Source of the DNA: Haliscomenobacter sp.
GTDB lineage: Bacteria > Bacteroidota > Bacteroidia > Chitinophagales > Saprospiraceae
DNA: 64,000 bases
Direction of reading: 5' to 3'
NCBI GenBank assembly: GCA_016707205.1
Contig: JADJHZ010000006.1
Location: 1-64,000 of the forward strand
The notes under the pieces were generated by a model, which searched no databases, was not told the DNA's origin, and saw only the letters and a program-made list of their open reading frames with translations. Each line of letters starts with the position of its first letter. Position 1 is the stretch's first letter. Below, one piece after another: positions 56,225-64,000 of the stretch. Both the position numbers and the translations under genes were made by a program.

Positions 56225-57526
56225 ATGAATCCAGAAATTCGAGTCGCTTCAGAAATCGGACGTTTACGGCAGGTAATTGTTCATCGCCCGGATGAAGGTA
56301 TCGCGCGGATCTCGCCCAAACAGTCGGAAGAACTGCTCTTCGACGACATCGTTCACGTGCCCCAAATGCAGCAGGAGCACGATGTATTCACCCGTATCCT
56401 GGGCGCTTTTCTCGGGCCGGAGAACGTACTCGACACCTCCCGGCTGCTGTTCGAATCGCTGGAGGCCGATCCGGTGGTCAAACTCGATATGATCCGCCGG
56501 ATATGTGAATACGAAGAGTTGCCCCAATCCGCCCGAGGCTTGCTGGAGCGAATTTCAAACGAAGAGCTCGCCAATGTATTGATTACCGGGCATTATCCTC
56601 AGGAAGATTACGTCCTCTTTGATCCCATTCCCAACTTTATTTTCACCCGCGATATTGCCGTAACCGTCAATAACCACATCATCATCACCAAAGCGGCGAA
56701 GGAAGCCAGGTACCGGGAGAATTTCCTGACGCGGTTTATTCTTTACGCGCATCCGGTATTTCATACTTTGGCAGAAGAAAACCGGTTGATCAACCTCAAC
56801 GACATTGATCTCTTCCCCCCCTCCAGGCGCGGGGAATATGTATCCATTGAAGGAGGAGACATGATGATCCTCCATCCGGACTACCTGCTCATCGGTTGCA
56901 GTGAACGATCATCCAGTCATGGGATTCAATCGCTTAAGGAAGTGCTTTTTGCCCGGAATGTCATTGAAAACGTCGTGCAGGTTAACATTCCCTACGAGCG
57001 GTCGTTTATGCATATCGACACCGTTTTTACCCAGATCAACCACAGCCACATGGTGGTTTATAAACCGTTGGTGGTCGACGGGATAAGTTCAACGGTAAAC
57101 GTGTATCGAAAAAACGGGTCCACCGACCACTACCCTTCCGTAAAGGCCTTCCTCTTGTCGGAAATCAATCCGAACATGGAATTCATTTACAGCGGCAACG
57201 GGATTTCGCCTTATCAGGAGCGGGAGCAATGGACCGACGGATGCAACCTGCTGACGATCAAGCCAGGGGTGGCTCTTGCCTACGACCGCAACCCCAAAAC
57301 AGAGGATGCGTTTTACGCTGCCGGCTACGAAATATTGCATGCCCTGGATCTGCTCTCCGCACTGGAACGCGGAAAATTGCGGGTGGATCAGATCGAAAAC
57401 ACCATCATCACGCTGCCGTCCAGCGAGTTATCGAGAGCCCGGGGAGGTTCCCATTGCATGAGCTGTCCCATTCAGCGCGACGATCTGCCACCTGCGCCAA
57501 ATCAACTCGCTGGTAAAGATCATTAA
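56225..57526 (+). CDS. arcA: Arginine deiminase
   Basis: 433 residues. Converts arginine to citrulline and ammonia. Landmarks: N-terminal EIGRLRQVIVHRP, NFIFTRDIAV, IEGGDMM (Glu-Asp), HIDTVFTQ with the catalytic His, and the nucleophilic Cys411 in GGSHCMSCP. The full set of active-site motifs is intact. No arcB or arcC next to it, so a complete arginine deiminase pathway is not shown. Leads into a thioesterase 22 bp on. Confidence 0.95.
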   Translation: MNPEIRVASEIGRLRQVIVHRPDEGIARISPKQSEELLFDDIVHVPQMQQEHDVFTRILGAFLGPENVLDTSRLLFESLEADPVVKLDMIRRICEYEELPQSARGLLERISNEELANVLITGHYPQEDYVLFDPIPNFIFTRDIAVTVNNHIIITKAAKEARYRENFLTRFILYAHPVFHTLAEENRLINLNDIDLFPPSRRGEYVSIEGGDMMILHPDYLLIGCSERSSSHGIQSLKEVLFARNVIENVVQVNIPYERSFMHIDTVFTQINHSHMVVYKPLVVDGISSTVNVYRKNGSTDHYPSVKAFLLSEINPNMEFIYSGNGISPYQEREQWTDGCNLLTIKPGVALAYDRNPKTEDAFYAAGYEILHALDLLSALERGKLRVDQIENTIITLPSSELSRARGGSHCMSCPIQRDDLPPAPNQLAGKDH

Positions 57527-57548
57527 GTCACGGTAAGAACGATTGGCT

Positions 57549-57962
57549 ATGTACACACATGAATATCCCAAGCGGGTCCGGTATGGAGAAACCGATCAGA
57601 TGGGTTACCTATACTACGGCAATTACGCACAGTATTACGAGATAGGCCGGGTGGAAATGCTGCGGTCCCTTGGTCTTACCTATAAGGAAATGGAGGAAGA
57701 ACACGGGATTCTGATGCCCGTGGTGCACCTGGAAATGCGATTTGTGCGGCCCGCAAAGTACGACGAGCAACTGACCATCCGAACCGAGTTGCGCAAGCTT
57801 CCCGACCAGTACATCGTTTTTCACGTAGAACTGTTCAACGAACAGGGTAAACGAGTGAACGGAGGGCGTGTCCGCTTGTGTTTTGTAGACGAAAAGTCCC
57901 AAAAGACGATCCAAGCCCCGGAATTTTTATTGGAAAAACTTAGACCATTTTTTAAAACGTGA
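57549..57962 (+). CDS. Acyl-CoA thioesterase, YbgC/4-HBT family
   Basis: 137 residues. Hot-dog fold with the family motif GETDQMGYLYYGNYAQYYE near residue 13, the Asp acting on the thioester. Substrate unknown; YbgC-type members act on short acyl-CoA near the cell envelope. ATG at 57549 (an upstream TTG is possible). Stop overlaps the start of the next gene. Confidence 0.9.
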   Translation: MYTHEYPKRVRYGETDQMGYLYYGNYAQYYEIGRVEMLRSLGLTYKEMEEEHGILMPVVHLEMRFVRPAKYDEQLTIRTELRKLPDQYIVFHVELFNEQGKRVNGGRVRLCFVDEKSQKTIQAPEFLLEKLRPFFKT

Positions 57963-58957
57963 AACGACTATTCCAGCTTTGGCAAACGTGGGAGACGCGC
58001 TTTTACGAAAGCAAACCTGCCCAGATGGTCCTTTGGTGGGCCAAGACGCATTCCTTTCCGGGATTTTTCAAGATTCCGGTGTACGATGTCGCCGTTGGCC
58101 TTCAAAAAGAACTGCAAAAGTACGACCTCTTTATCCGGGCCAACGCGGTGGCCTACAGCTTTTTCCTTGCGTTGTTCCCTTCCCTCATCGCTTTGTTCAC
58201 CCTAATTCCAATTCTAAAAAAAACCATCTTGTATTACCTACCCGAGGGAGCGCAATTCGATATGCACCTGCAGGCGGAGTTGCAGCGGCTGATGCCGGGC
58301 GTCGCCGGGCAGCGCCTGTTTGACTTCATTGAAGACATCACCAACAACCCCAGGGTTGCCCTGCTTTCCTTTGGCTTTCTAATGGCCATTTATTTTGCAT
58401 CCAATGGAATGCTGGCCCTGATGCAGGGTTTTGACAAATCTTATCCGCTGACGTTCGTCAAACGGTCGCCCTATGCCAAACGCGGAATAGCGATTCTGCT
58501 CACCTTTATTTTGGGCCTGCTGCTGATCGCATCCGTTGTTCTGATCATTCTGGGCGACTTCCTGATTGGTTTCTTTTCCGATCTCGTGGGTTTAGATGTA
58601 CTTAGCGCCCTCTTGCTTAGCGGGTTGCGCTGGGTCATTATTTTCGCTTTATTTTATTTTTCGATCGGCATCATTTACCGGATGGGAGTGGCCACGCGAA
58701 AAAAATTCAAGCTCTTTACCCCGGGAGCCACCGTAGCCACCGTACTCGGCATTATCTCTTCCCTGGTTTTTTCCGCATACGTCAATAATTTCAACACCTA
58801 CAACGAACTATACGGCTCCATTGGGACCATCATCATTCTGATGCTTTGGATCCAGATCAACGCTTTTTCCTTACTGGTTGGCTTTGAACTGAATGCCAGC
58901 ATTGCGGTAAGCCGGGATGAAAGACAGCATATTTTTGAATCGGCCTCAAAAACATAG
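57959..58957 (+). CDS. YihY/BrkB family inner-membrane protein
   Basis: 332 residues. GTG start overlapping the previous stop (GTGA). Six transmembrane segments; the signature ANAVAYSFFLALFPSLIALF near residue 60 and the C-terminal YGSIGTIIILMLWIQINAFSLLVGFELNA are classic. Once called ribonuclease BN in error; now regarded as membrane proteins of unclear function. Co-transcribed with the thioesterase gene. Confidence 0.9.
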   Translation: MKRLFQLWQTWETRFYESKPAQMVLWWAKTHSFPGFFKIPVYDVAVGLQKELQKYDLFIRANAVAYSFFLALFPSLIALFTLIPILKKTILYYLPEGAQFDMHLQAELQRLMPGVAGQRLFDFIEDITNNPRVALLSFGFLMAIYFASNGMLALMQGFDKSYPLTFVKRSPYAKRGIAILLTFILGLLLIASVVLIILGDFLIGFFSDLVGLDVLSALLLSGLRWVIIFALFYFSIGIIYRMGVATRKKFKLFTPGATVATVLGIISSLVFSAYVNNFNTYNELYGSIGTIIILMLWIQINAFSLLVGFELNASIAVSRDERQHIFESASKT

Positions 58958-58991
58958 GTATATCTTGGGGGATATTCTGAAATTACTTGAC

Positions 58992-60091
58992 ATGAAAAAA
59001 TTAACTGCCGTTTTCTGCTTGTGCCTGCTGGCTGGAACGCTGTCCACTCCTGCCAGCGCCCAGAAATACAGCAACGAGTTTCTATCCATAGGCGTAGGCG
59101 CCCGGGCCCAGGCCTTGGGCAATGCCGTCATCGCTTCGGTAGCCGACGTCAGCGCCGGCGTTTGGAACCCCGCCGGTTTGGCCGGCGCCAACGCCCGGCC
59201 GGGCTTCAACTGGGAGCGATGCATGCCGAATGGTTTGCCGGCGTGGGGAAGTTTGACTATTTGGGAGCCTCGTTCCCACTGACGCGAAAGGACAGCAGGC
59301 TGGCCGTCTCCCTGATCCGGTTCGGAATAGACGAAATCCCCAATACCCTTTCCCTTTACGAAAGTGACGGCACCATTAACTTTGACAATATCCGCGAGTT
59401 TTCCGCAGCAGATTATGCGCTGTTCTTGAGCTATGCCCGGCGCCTGACCAAAGCAAAAGGAGAATGGCTCCTCGGAGGAAACCTGAAGGTCGTTTACCGG
59501 AGAATAGGCCCATTTGCCAACTCCTGGGGCTTTGGTCTCGATTTGGGCGCCCAATATCATCGGGAACGATGGCGGTTTGGAGTCCTTGCCAAAGACGTAA
59601 CCACGACGTTCAACGCCTGGAGCTTCCAATTTACGGAGGAGGAAAAACAAACCCTGGAGCTCACCAACAACGACATCCCGATCAACAGCATCGAGATCAC
59701 CAAACCCATGCTCGTTCTGGGAATTGCCCGAAGTTTCCGGCTGAGTAAAGACATCGGGCTCCTCCCCGAACTAAATGCCCAAATTACCGCGGATGGTAAG
59801 CGCAATACCCTGTTGTCCGCTGACCCTTTCAGCCTTGATCTCGGCTTCGGGATGGAAGCCGACTTCCGGCAAACCGTTTTTCTCCGGGTAGGAATCAACC
59901 AATTCCAAAACGAAACCGATTTTGACGGCAAACAGGTGCTCTCCCCCAGACCTGGCCTTGGAACAGGCCTGAAACTGGGCGGACTTCAAGTCGATTACGC
60001 CTTTACCGACCTCGCTTCAGACAATAACACCTATTCTCATATCGTATCCTTGCTACTCCATCTGAAACCAAAAACTTCCGCAGGCAAATAA
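58992..60091 (+). CDS. PorV/PorQ-family outer-membrane protein (one frame break)
   Basis: About 365 residues across a shift near 59206; signal peptide at 58992, then FLSIGVGARAQALGNAVIASVADVSAGVWNPAGLAG (the PorV/FadL-like start) and QLGAMHAEWFAGVGKFDYLGASFPL after the shift. Beta-barrel to the end. PorV and PorQ are outer-membrane parts of the type IX secretion system; which one this is cannot be told, and paralogues are common. Fits the sorting-domain protein at 29.4 kb. Confidence 0.85.
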
Positions 60092-60130
60092 AAAAAGGGG
60101 AGAGAAATGGATAGTTTTAAAAGAAAAACG

Positions 60131-60138
60131 TATATTTG
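60131..60138 (+). promoter_or_regulatory. -7 box of the non-coding RNA promoter
   Basis: TATATTTG, identical to the -7 boxes of the three tRNA genes. A weak -33 match (ATGG near 60107) lies at the right distance. Start of transcription expected near 60145. Confidence 0.65.
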
Positions 60139-60144
60139 AATTGT

Positions 60145-60410
60145 GCCTTTAACGTAAGGCGCTTTACCACACAGGCATCTTCAAATGTGTTTTGACTCTA
60201 CATTTTAACTAAATTAGGGTTCGATTCGGCGTATCTAGGGCGGGCCTCAGCCTGAGAAAGGTTCCGGGAGCAATCTTCGGACAAGGGGATTACCGAACTA
60301 TGCTGACGTCCCTAAGATATTCTTTTTCGAGGGTCTCAAAACTCTCCAACGGATGCTTGTGTGGTTCTTTTTTCAAAAAAAGGGGATGGCTTCCGCCATC
60401 CCCTTTTTTT
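60145..60410 (+). ncRNA. Structured non-coding RNA, 6S-like shape (family unassigned)
   Basis: The 526-bp gap between the PorV-like gene and the macroglobulin gene has no ORF but has a promoter, a terminator, and nested long-range pairing. ACCACACAGGCATC (60166-60179) pairs with GATGCTTGTGTGGT (60352-60365), 14 pairs with one G-U. GTTTTGA (60189-60195) pairs with TCAAAAC (60336-60342). TATCTAGGG (60232-60240) pairs with CCCTAAGATA (60310-60319, one bulge). TCCG/CGGA closes an inner hairpin (60264-60282). The paired core is about 200 nt, a rod with internal loops, as in 6S RNA. Motifs of tmRNA, RNase P RNA, SRP RNA and common riboswitches are absent. The downstream gene is 200 bp past the terminator, so a cis-riboswitch is unlikely. 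Confidence 0.7.
60375..60410 (+). terminator. Terminator of the non-coding RNA
   Basis: GGGGATGGC/GCCATCCCC with loop TTCC, A7 before and T7 after; textbook rho-independent form. Confidence 0.95.
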
Positions 60411-60617
60411 GTTGGGGCTTTACCCTCTCGATGTAGAATAATTTAAGCCCTTGAAGATGGAAAATCGCATAAAAATGTGTACATTTCTATCGTTTTCAGA
60501 GGCGATCTTATTTACCCATCTTTTCAGCCCTCAGGGGGTTCCCCGGGCTTGTCCATTGATGCGCAAGATGGATTTTTTCTGCATTTTCACTTTCTACCTT
60601 AAAATGAACCGATCCTT

Positions 60618-63600
60618 ATGACTCCTAAAAATTCCTTTGCCGTAATTCTTCACTGGAGCCTGCTGGCCATTCCGCTTCTTTTTTCGCTGTCCTGCAAACG
60701 AAAAGTGGATAACATCAGCACGCTAACCGCCGTTAACCCCTACGTTTACGGGTACACGTCGGGAGTGATCTCTAAAGCTAGTCCGGTCAAAATACAATTT
60801 GCCGACCAAATTGCCGACGCCAAGGAGGTTGGAAAACCTGCAAAAAAAGACCTCATCCGGTTTTCTCCCAACATTGCCGGTACAGCCGTATGGGAAGATG
60901 AACGAACCCTCCGCTTTGACCCCTTGGAGCCGCTTCCTGCTTCCACCTCATTTCAGGTGCAGGTGGATGTTAAGAAAATAATCAAAGCGGCCAAAGGCGA
61001 AAACGCTTCCTTTGCCTTCGCCTTCCGAACCCGCGACCAATACTATCAATCCAACCTGGAGGGATTGCGCTATCCCAATGAAAAGGACTACGCCAAACCC
61101 GTATTGAAAGGCGCTGTTTTTACCGCCGACCTTGCCGACAACTCCTCCGTAGAAGGCATTTTGAAAGCCAGCCAGCCCGACGCCTCCCTGAACATCCGCT
61201 GGGAACATAGCGCCGACCAACTTGCCCACTATTTTACCATTGAAGGGATTCAACGAAGCAAGAAAGACGCTCAGGTGCAACTCAAATGGAATGGCAATTC
61301 CCTGGGTATCAAAGACACGAAGGAAGAAAAAGTAGACATTCCTTCCATCGACAAGTTTACCCTCCTCAATGCCAGGGTGGTCCAGGGACAAGAACAATAT
61401 ATCCTTTGCGAGTTTTCCGACCCGCTCCAACCGACCCAACTCCTCAACGGATTGCTCGCTTTGAAGGGCTACGAAGGCGCCCTGCGATACATCATCGAAA
61501 GCAATATCGCCCGGGTGTATCCCGAAGCCAGCCTTATCGGCGCTTACACCCTGACCGCCACAGAAGATATCCGCAACTCCAAAAACCAACGGCTCAATAA
61601 CCAGGCGACGTGGAACCTGCGATTTGAGGACGTCAAACCTCAAGTCCGCCTGGTAGGCCATGGGGTAATCATGCCCAACTCCAACGGCCTGATGTTTCCG
61701 TTTGAAGCCGTGGGCTTAAACGCTGTCGACGTAGAGATTTTCAAAATCTTCAACAACAACATCCTCCAATTCCTGCAGGACAATCCGCTGGACGGAGACT
61801 ATGACTTGTTTAAAGTGGGCAGGATCGTCCTTCAGGAAAAAGTCGAATTGCAATCCCTAAACCCTAATGCGATTACCAGCAAATGGGGAAGATATGCCAT
61901 AGACCTGAGCAAAATGATCCAGCAGGATGATCAGGCGCTGTACTCTGTTCGGATCGGATTCCGCGCCGAATATGCCAACCTGAGCTGCCTCAAGAATGTC
62001 CCAACCGATGCCGGGTCCTTTGGGATGACTGCCGCCGAGATCGACGCATCCGAGGAGGAGGTACGCAGTATCATGGACTTCTGGTATGGCCCTTACGGCT
62101 ACACCGAAGCGTACAACTGGGAAAACCGCGAAAACCCCTGCTTCTCGGAATATTACAACTCGGACCGCTACATCCGCCGCAACATCCTGGCGTCCAACCT
62201 CGGCCTGATCGCCAAACAAGGCGGAACGCACGAATTAGTCACCGTGGTTACCGACCTGCGCACTGCCGACCCCATCGGCAATGCCCAAATCGAAGTATAC
62301 GATTTCCAGCAACAATTAATCGGGCAAGGCTCTACCGGGAAAGAGGGCATTGGGCGAATTCCGTTTAAAGGCAGGCCCTACCTCGTCGTCGCTAAACAAA
62401 ACCGGGAACGGGGCTATCTCCGGCTTCAGGATGGGGCTTCCCTTTCCATGAGCCGGTACGACGTCGACGGGGCTGTCATTCAAAAAGGGCTGAAAGGGAT
62501 GATTTTTGGCGAACGCGGCGTTTGGAGGCCGGGAGATTCGGTCTTCCTGAACTTCATTCTGGACGACCGGGCCAAGCGGCTTCCAGATGGGTATCCCATA
62601 TCCATGGAACTTTTCAACGCACGCGGGCAGTTGCAGGAAAAACGGACTACGGGCAATAGCGTTGGCGGCATTTATCCGCTATATTTTGCCACCGCCGCCG
62701 ATGCGCCAACCGGAAACTGGAGGGTTAAGGTCAAAGCAGGAGGCGCCGTTTTTGAAAAGACGCTGAAAATTGAGACCATTAAACCCAACCGGATCGAAAT
62801 TGACCTGAAGTTCCCCAATGACCGCCTTCAAGGCGCCGGAGAGGCTATCGCCGGTAATCTGCAAGCTACCTGGCTTCACGGGGCGCCTGCCAGCGGACTT
62901 AAAGCGCTGGTGGAAGGGCAATTAAAAAGCGCCCCGGCCAAGTTCAAATCCTTCCCTTCGTTCTATTTCAACGACCCTGCCCGGCGGTTTGAAGAAACGG
63001 AGCCCAAAACCCTGTACGAAGGCAGCCTGGACGGCGCAGGAAAAGCCGGCGTCAAAGCCTCGCTATTAGGCGACCGGCAAGCGCCGGGCATGCTCAACGC
63101 CATTTTCCGCACCCGGGTATTTGAACCAGGCGGCGATTTTAGCACCGACAATATGGCGTTGCCCTATTCGCCCTATGAGACGTATGCCGGGGTGGAAATT
63201 CCCAAAAACAAGTATGGAGAGCCCCGGATCGATGTCGGGCAATCCGCTCCCATCCGCTTTGCCCTTGCTAACCCGGATGGCAAGCCGCTATCCAACCGAA
63301 ACCTCACGGTAGGTATCTATTCCGTAGAATGGCGGTGGTGGTGGGATCAGTTCTACGAAGACCTTTCCAACTACAATACCAGCACCCATTACAATGCCCT
63401 GGAAAGGGCAAGCGTATCGACCAATGCCCAAGGGATGGCTACCTGGCAGTTTAAACCCAAACGCTGGGGCCGCTACCTCGTAAGGGTATGCGATGAAGAA
63501 AGCGGCCACTGCGCCGGCGATTACATCTATGCCGGAAATCCCTGGTATGGTGGGGAACAAGACGAACAATTCCGCGACATTGCCGCCATGCTGAGCTTCA

Positions 63601-64000
63601 AAACCGACAAAGAAAGCTATCAGGTAGGCGAAACGGTCAACCTGAACATTCCAGGCGGGAAATCGGGGCGCATTCTCGTCTCCCTGGAAAACGGAAGCCG
63701 GGTGATCGAAACCTTCTGGAAAGAATCTAAAGCGGGCGAAAATACGGTTTCCTTTAAACTTACGCCAGAGATGTCGCCCACCGTTTATGCCAACATCACG
63801 CTCATTCAACCCCATGGCCAGGTTGCTAACGACCTGCCTATCCGCTTGTACGGAGTGGCGCCCATTACGGTCGAAGACCCTGCGACCAAATTGCAACCGG
63901 TCCTCAACATGCCGCAAACGCTCAAACCGGAACAAACCTTTACGGTGGAAGTGAAGGAAAAAACGGGCAAAGCCATGGCTTACACCCTGGCGGTGGTCGA
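60618..64000 (+). CDS. Alpha-2-macroglobulin family protein (3' end beyond the window)
   Basis: At least 1127 residues, running off the right edge; no stop in frame. The N-terminal signal LLAIPLLFSLSC suggests a lipoprotein. Macroglobulin domains of the YfhM type follow: an MG1-like region, the MG2 domain (GMIFGERGVWRPGDSVFLNFIL), MG3/MG4-like repeats and LTPEMSPTVYANITLIQPHG. The thioester motif, if any, would lie outside the window. These proteins trap proteases at the bacterial surface. ATG at 60618 follows a leader after the non-coding RNA terminator. Confidence 0.9.
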   Translation, partial: MTPKNSFAVILHWSLLAIPLLFSLSCKRKVDNISTLTAVNPYVYGYTSGVISKASPVKIQFADQIADAKEVGKPAKKDLIRFSPNIAGTAVWEDERTLRFDPLEPLPASTSFQVQVDVKKIIKAAKGENASFAFAFRTRDQYYQSNLEGLRYPNEKDYAKPVLKGAVFTADLADNSSVEGILKASQPDASLNIRWEHSADQLAHYFTIEGIQRSKKDAQVQLKWNGNSLGIKDTKEEKVDIPSIDKFTLLNARVVQGQEQYILCEFSDPLQPTQLLNGLLALKGYEGALRYIIESNIARVYPEASLIGAYTLTATEDIRNSKNQRLNNQATWNLRFEDVKPQVRLVGHGVIMPNSNGLMFPFEAVGLNAVDVEIFKIFNNNILQFLQDNPLDGDYDLFKVGRIVLQEKVELQSLNPNAITSKWGRYAIDLSKMIQQDDQALYSVRIGFRAEYANLSCLKNVPTDAGSFGMTAAEIDASEEEVRSIMDFWYGPYGYTEAYNWENRENPCFSEYYNSDRYIRRNILASNLGLIAKQGGTHELVTVVTDLRTADPIGNAQIEVYDFQQQLIGQGSTGKEGIGRIPFKGRPYLVVAKQNRERGYLRLQDGASLSMSRYDVDGAVIQKGLKGMIFGERGVWRPGDSVFLNFILDDRAKRLPDGYPISMELFNARGQLQEKRTTGNSVGGIYPLYFATAADAPTGNWRVKVKAGGAVFEKTLKIETIKPNRIEIDLKFPNDRLQGAGEAIAGNLQATWLHGAPASGLKALVEGQLKSAPAKFKSFPSFYFNDPARRFEETEPKTLYEGSLDGAGKAGVKASLLGDRQAPGMLNAIFRTRVFEPGGDFSTDNMALPYSPYETYAGVEIPKNKYGEPRIDVGQSAPIRFALANPDGKPLSNRNLTVGIYSVEWRWWWDQFYEDLSNYNTSTHYNALERASVSTNAQGMATWQFKPKRWGRYLVRVCDEESGHCAGDYIYAGNPWYGGEQDEQFRDIAAMLSFKTDKESYQVGETVNLNIPGGKSGRILVSLENGSRVIETFWKESKAGENTVSFKLTPEMSPTVYANITLIQPHGQVANDLPIRLYGVAPITVEDPATKLQPVLNMPQTLKPEQTFTVEVKEKTGKAMAYTLAVV

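Noticed and set aside
60145..60410. tmRNA, RNase P RNA, SRP RNA, TPP or cyclic-di-GMP riboswitch
   Set aside because: None of their conserved cores (tRNA-like ends with a tag ORF, GAGGAAAGTCC, GGAAGGNAGCAG, CTGAGA with its partner, and so on) is present in the right context, though CCTGAGA occurs once.

Overview
The window reads as chromosomal DNA of a Bacteroidota bacterium, most likely of the Saprospiria. The pointers are: -7 promoter boxes of the form TAnnTTTG before tRNA and other genes, secretion-system-IX style proteins (a PorV/PorQ-like protein and a C-terminal sorting domain), a plug-domain TonB receptor, DUF5683 beside parAB, the miaB / sigma-54 regulator / lptE block, HYR, Calx-beta and lamin-tail surface proteins, and an alpha-2-macroglobulin. 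No taxonomic marker was searched, so the family is an inference.

Layout. 0-5 kb: a frame-broken surface protein cut by the left edge, a REP-associated tyrosine transposase (RAYT) lying between inverted copies of its own palindromic repeat, and a radical SAM protein. 5-13.5 kb: sppA, an FMN reductase, a metallo-hydrolase, parA-parB-DUF5683, ilvE, a possible DNA polymerase III psi subunit and rdgB. 13.6-17 kb: a frame-broken helical protein, secG, groES and groEL, with a very good sigma-54 promoter match before groES. 17-24.5 kb: a heavily broken HMG-CoA lyase, a HYR/dockerin-like surface protein, a GH51 arabinofuranosidase and a MuiA-like DUF4139 fusion. 24.5-32.6 kb: tRNA-Ser, YjdM, an MltF-like lytic transglycosylase, Uma2, an enolase-superfamily epimerase, YigZ, a sorted secreted protein and a TonB receptor. 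32.6-37 kb: a divergent five-gene group (MDR dehydrogenase, RibD-like reductase; methyltransferase, FkbM methyltransferase, CDP-alcohol phosphatidyltransferase) of unknown product. 37-45 kb: 4-alpha-glucanotransferase, tRNA-Gly, then a xylan-oligomer operon (LacI regulator, GH10, GPH symporter, GH43). 45-50.6 kb: miaB, sigma-54 activator, lptE and acetoacetate-CoA ligase. 50.7-64 kb: a large membrane protein, tRNA-His, a two-gene coiled-coil operon, arginine deiminase, thioesterase, YihY, PorV-like protein, a structured non-coding RNA and an alpha-2-macroglobulin running off the right edge.

Links between parts. Three 14-bp imperfect palindromes (consensus TGYAAYMGATTRCW) lie before the LacI gene (two) and before the GH51 gene (one), suggesting one hemicellulose regulon over two loci. 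The sigma-54 activator at 46.7 kb and the sigma-54-type promoter of groESL belong to a gene block that is usually contiguous in Bacteroidota but is split here by about 28 kb.

Quality caveat. About ten genes, including parB and rdgB, are broken by single-base indels, many in short homopolymer runs. The most economical reading is residual sequencing error in a long-read assembly. These genes are annotated as one span each.
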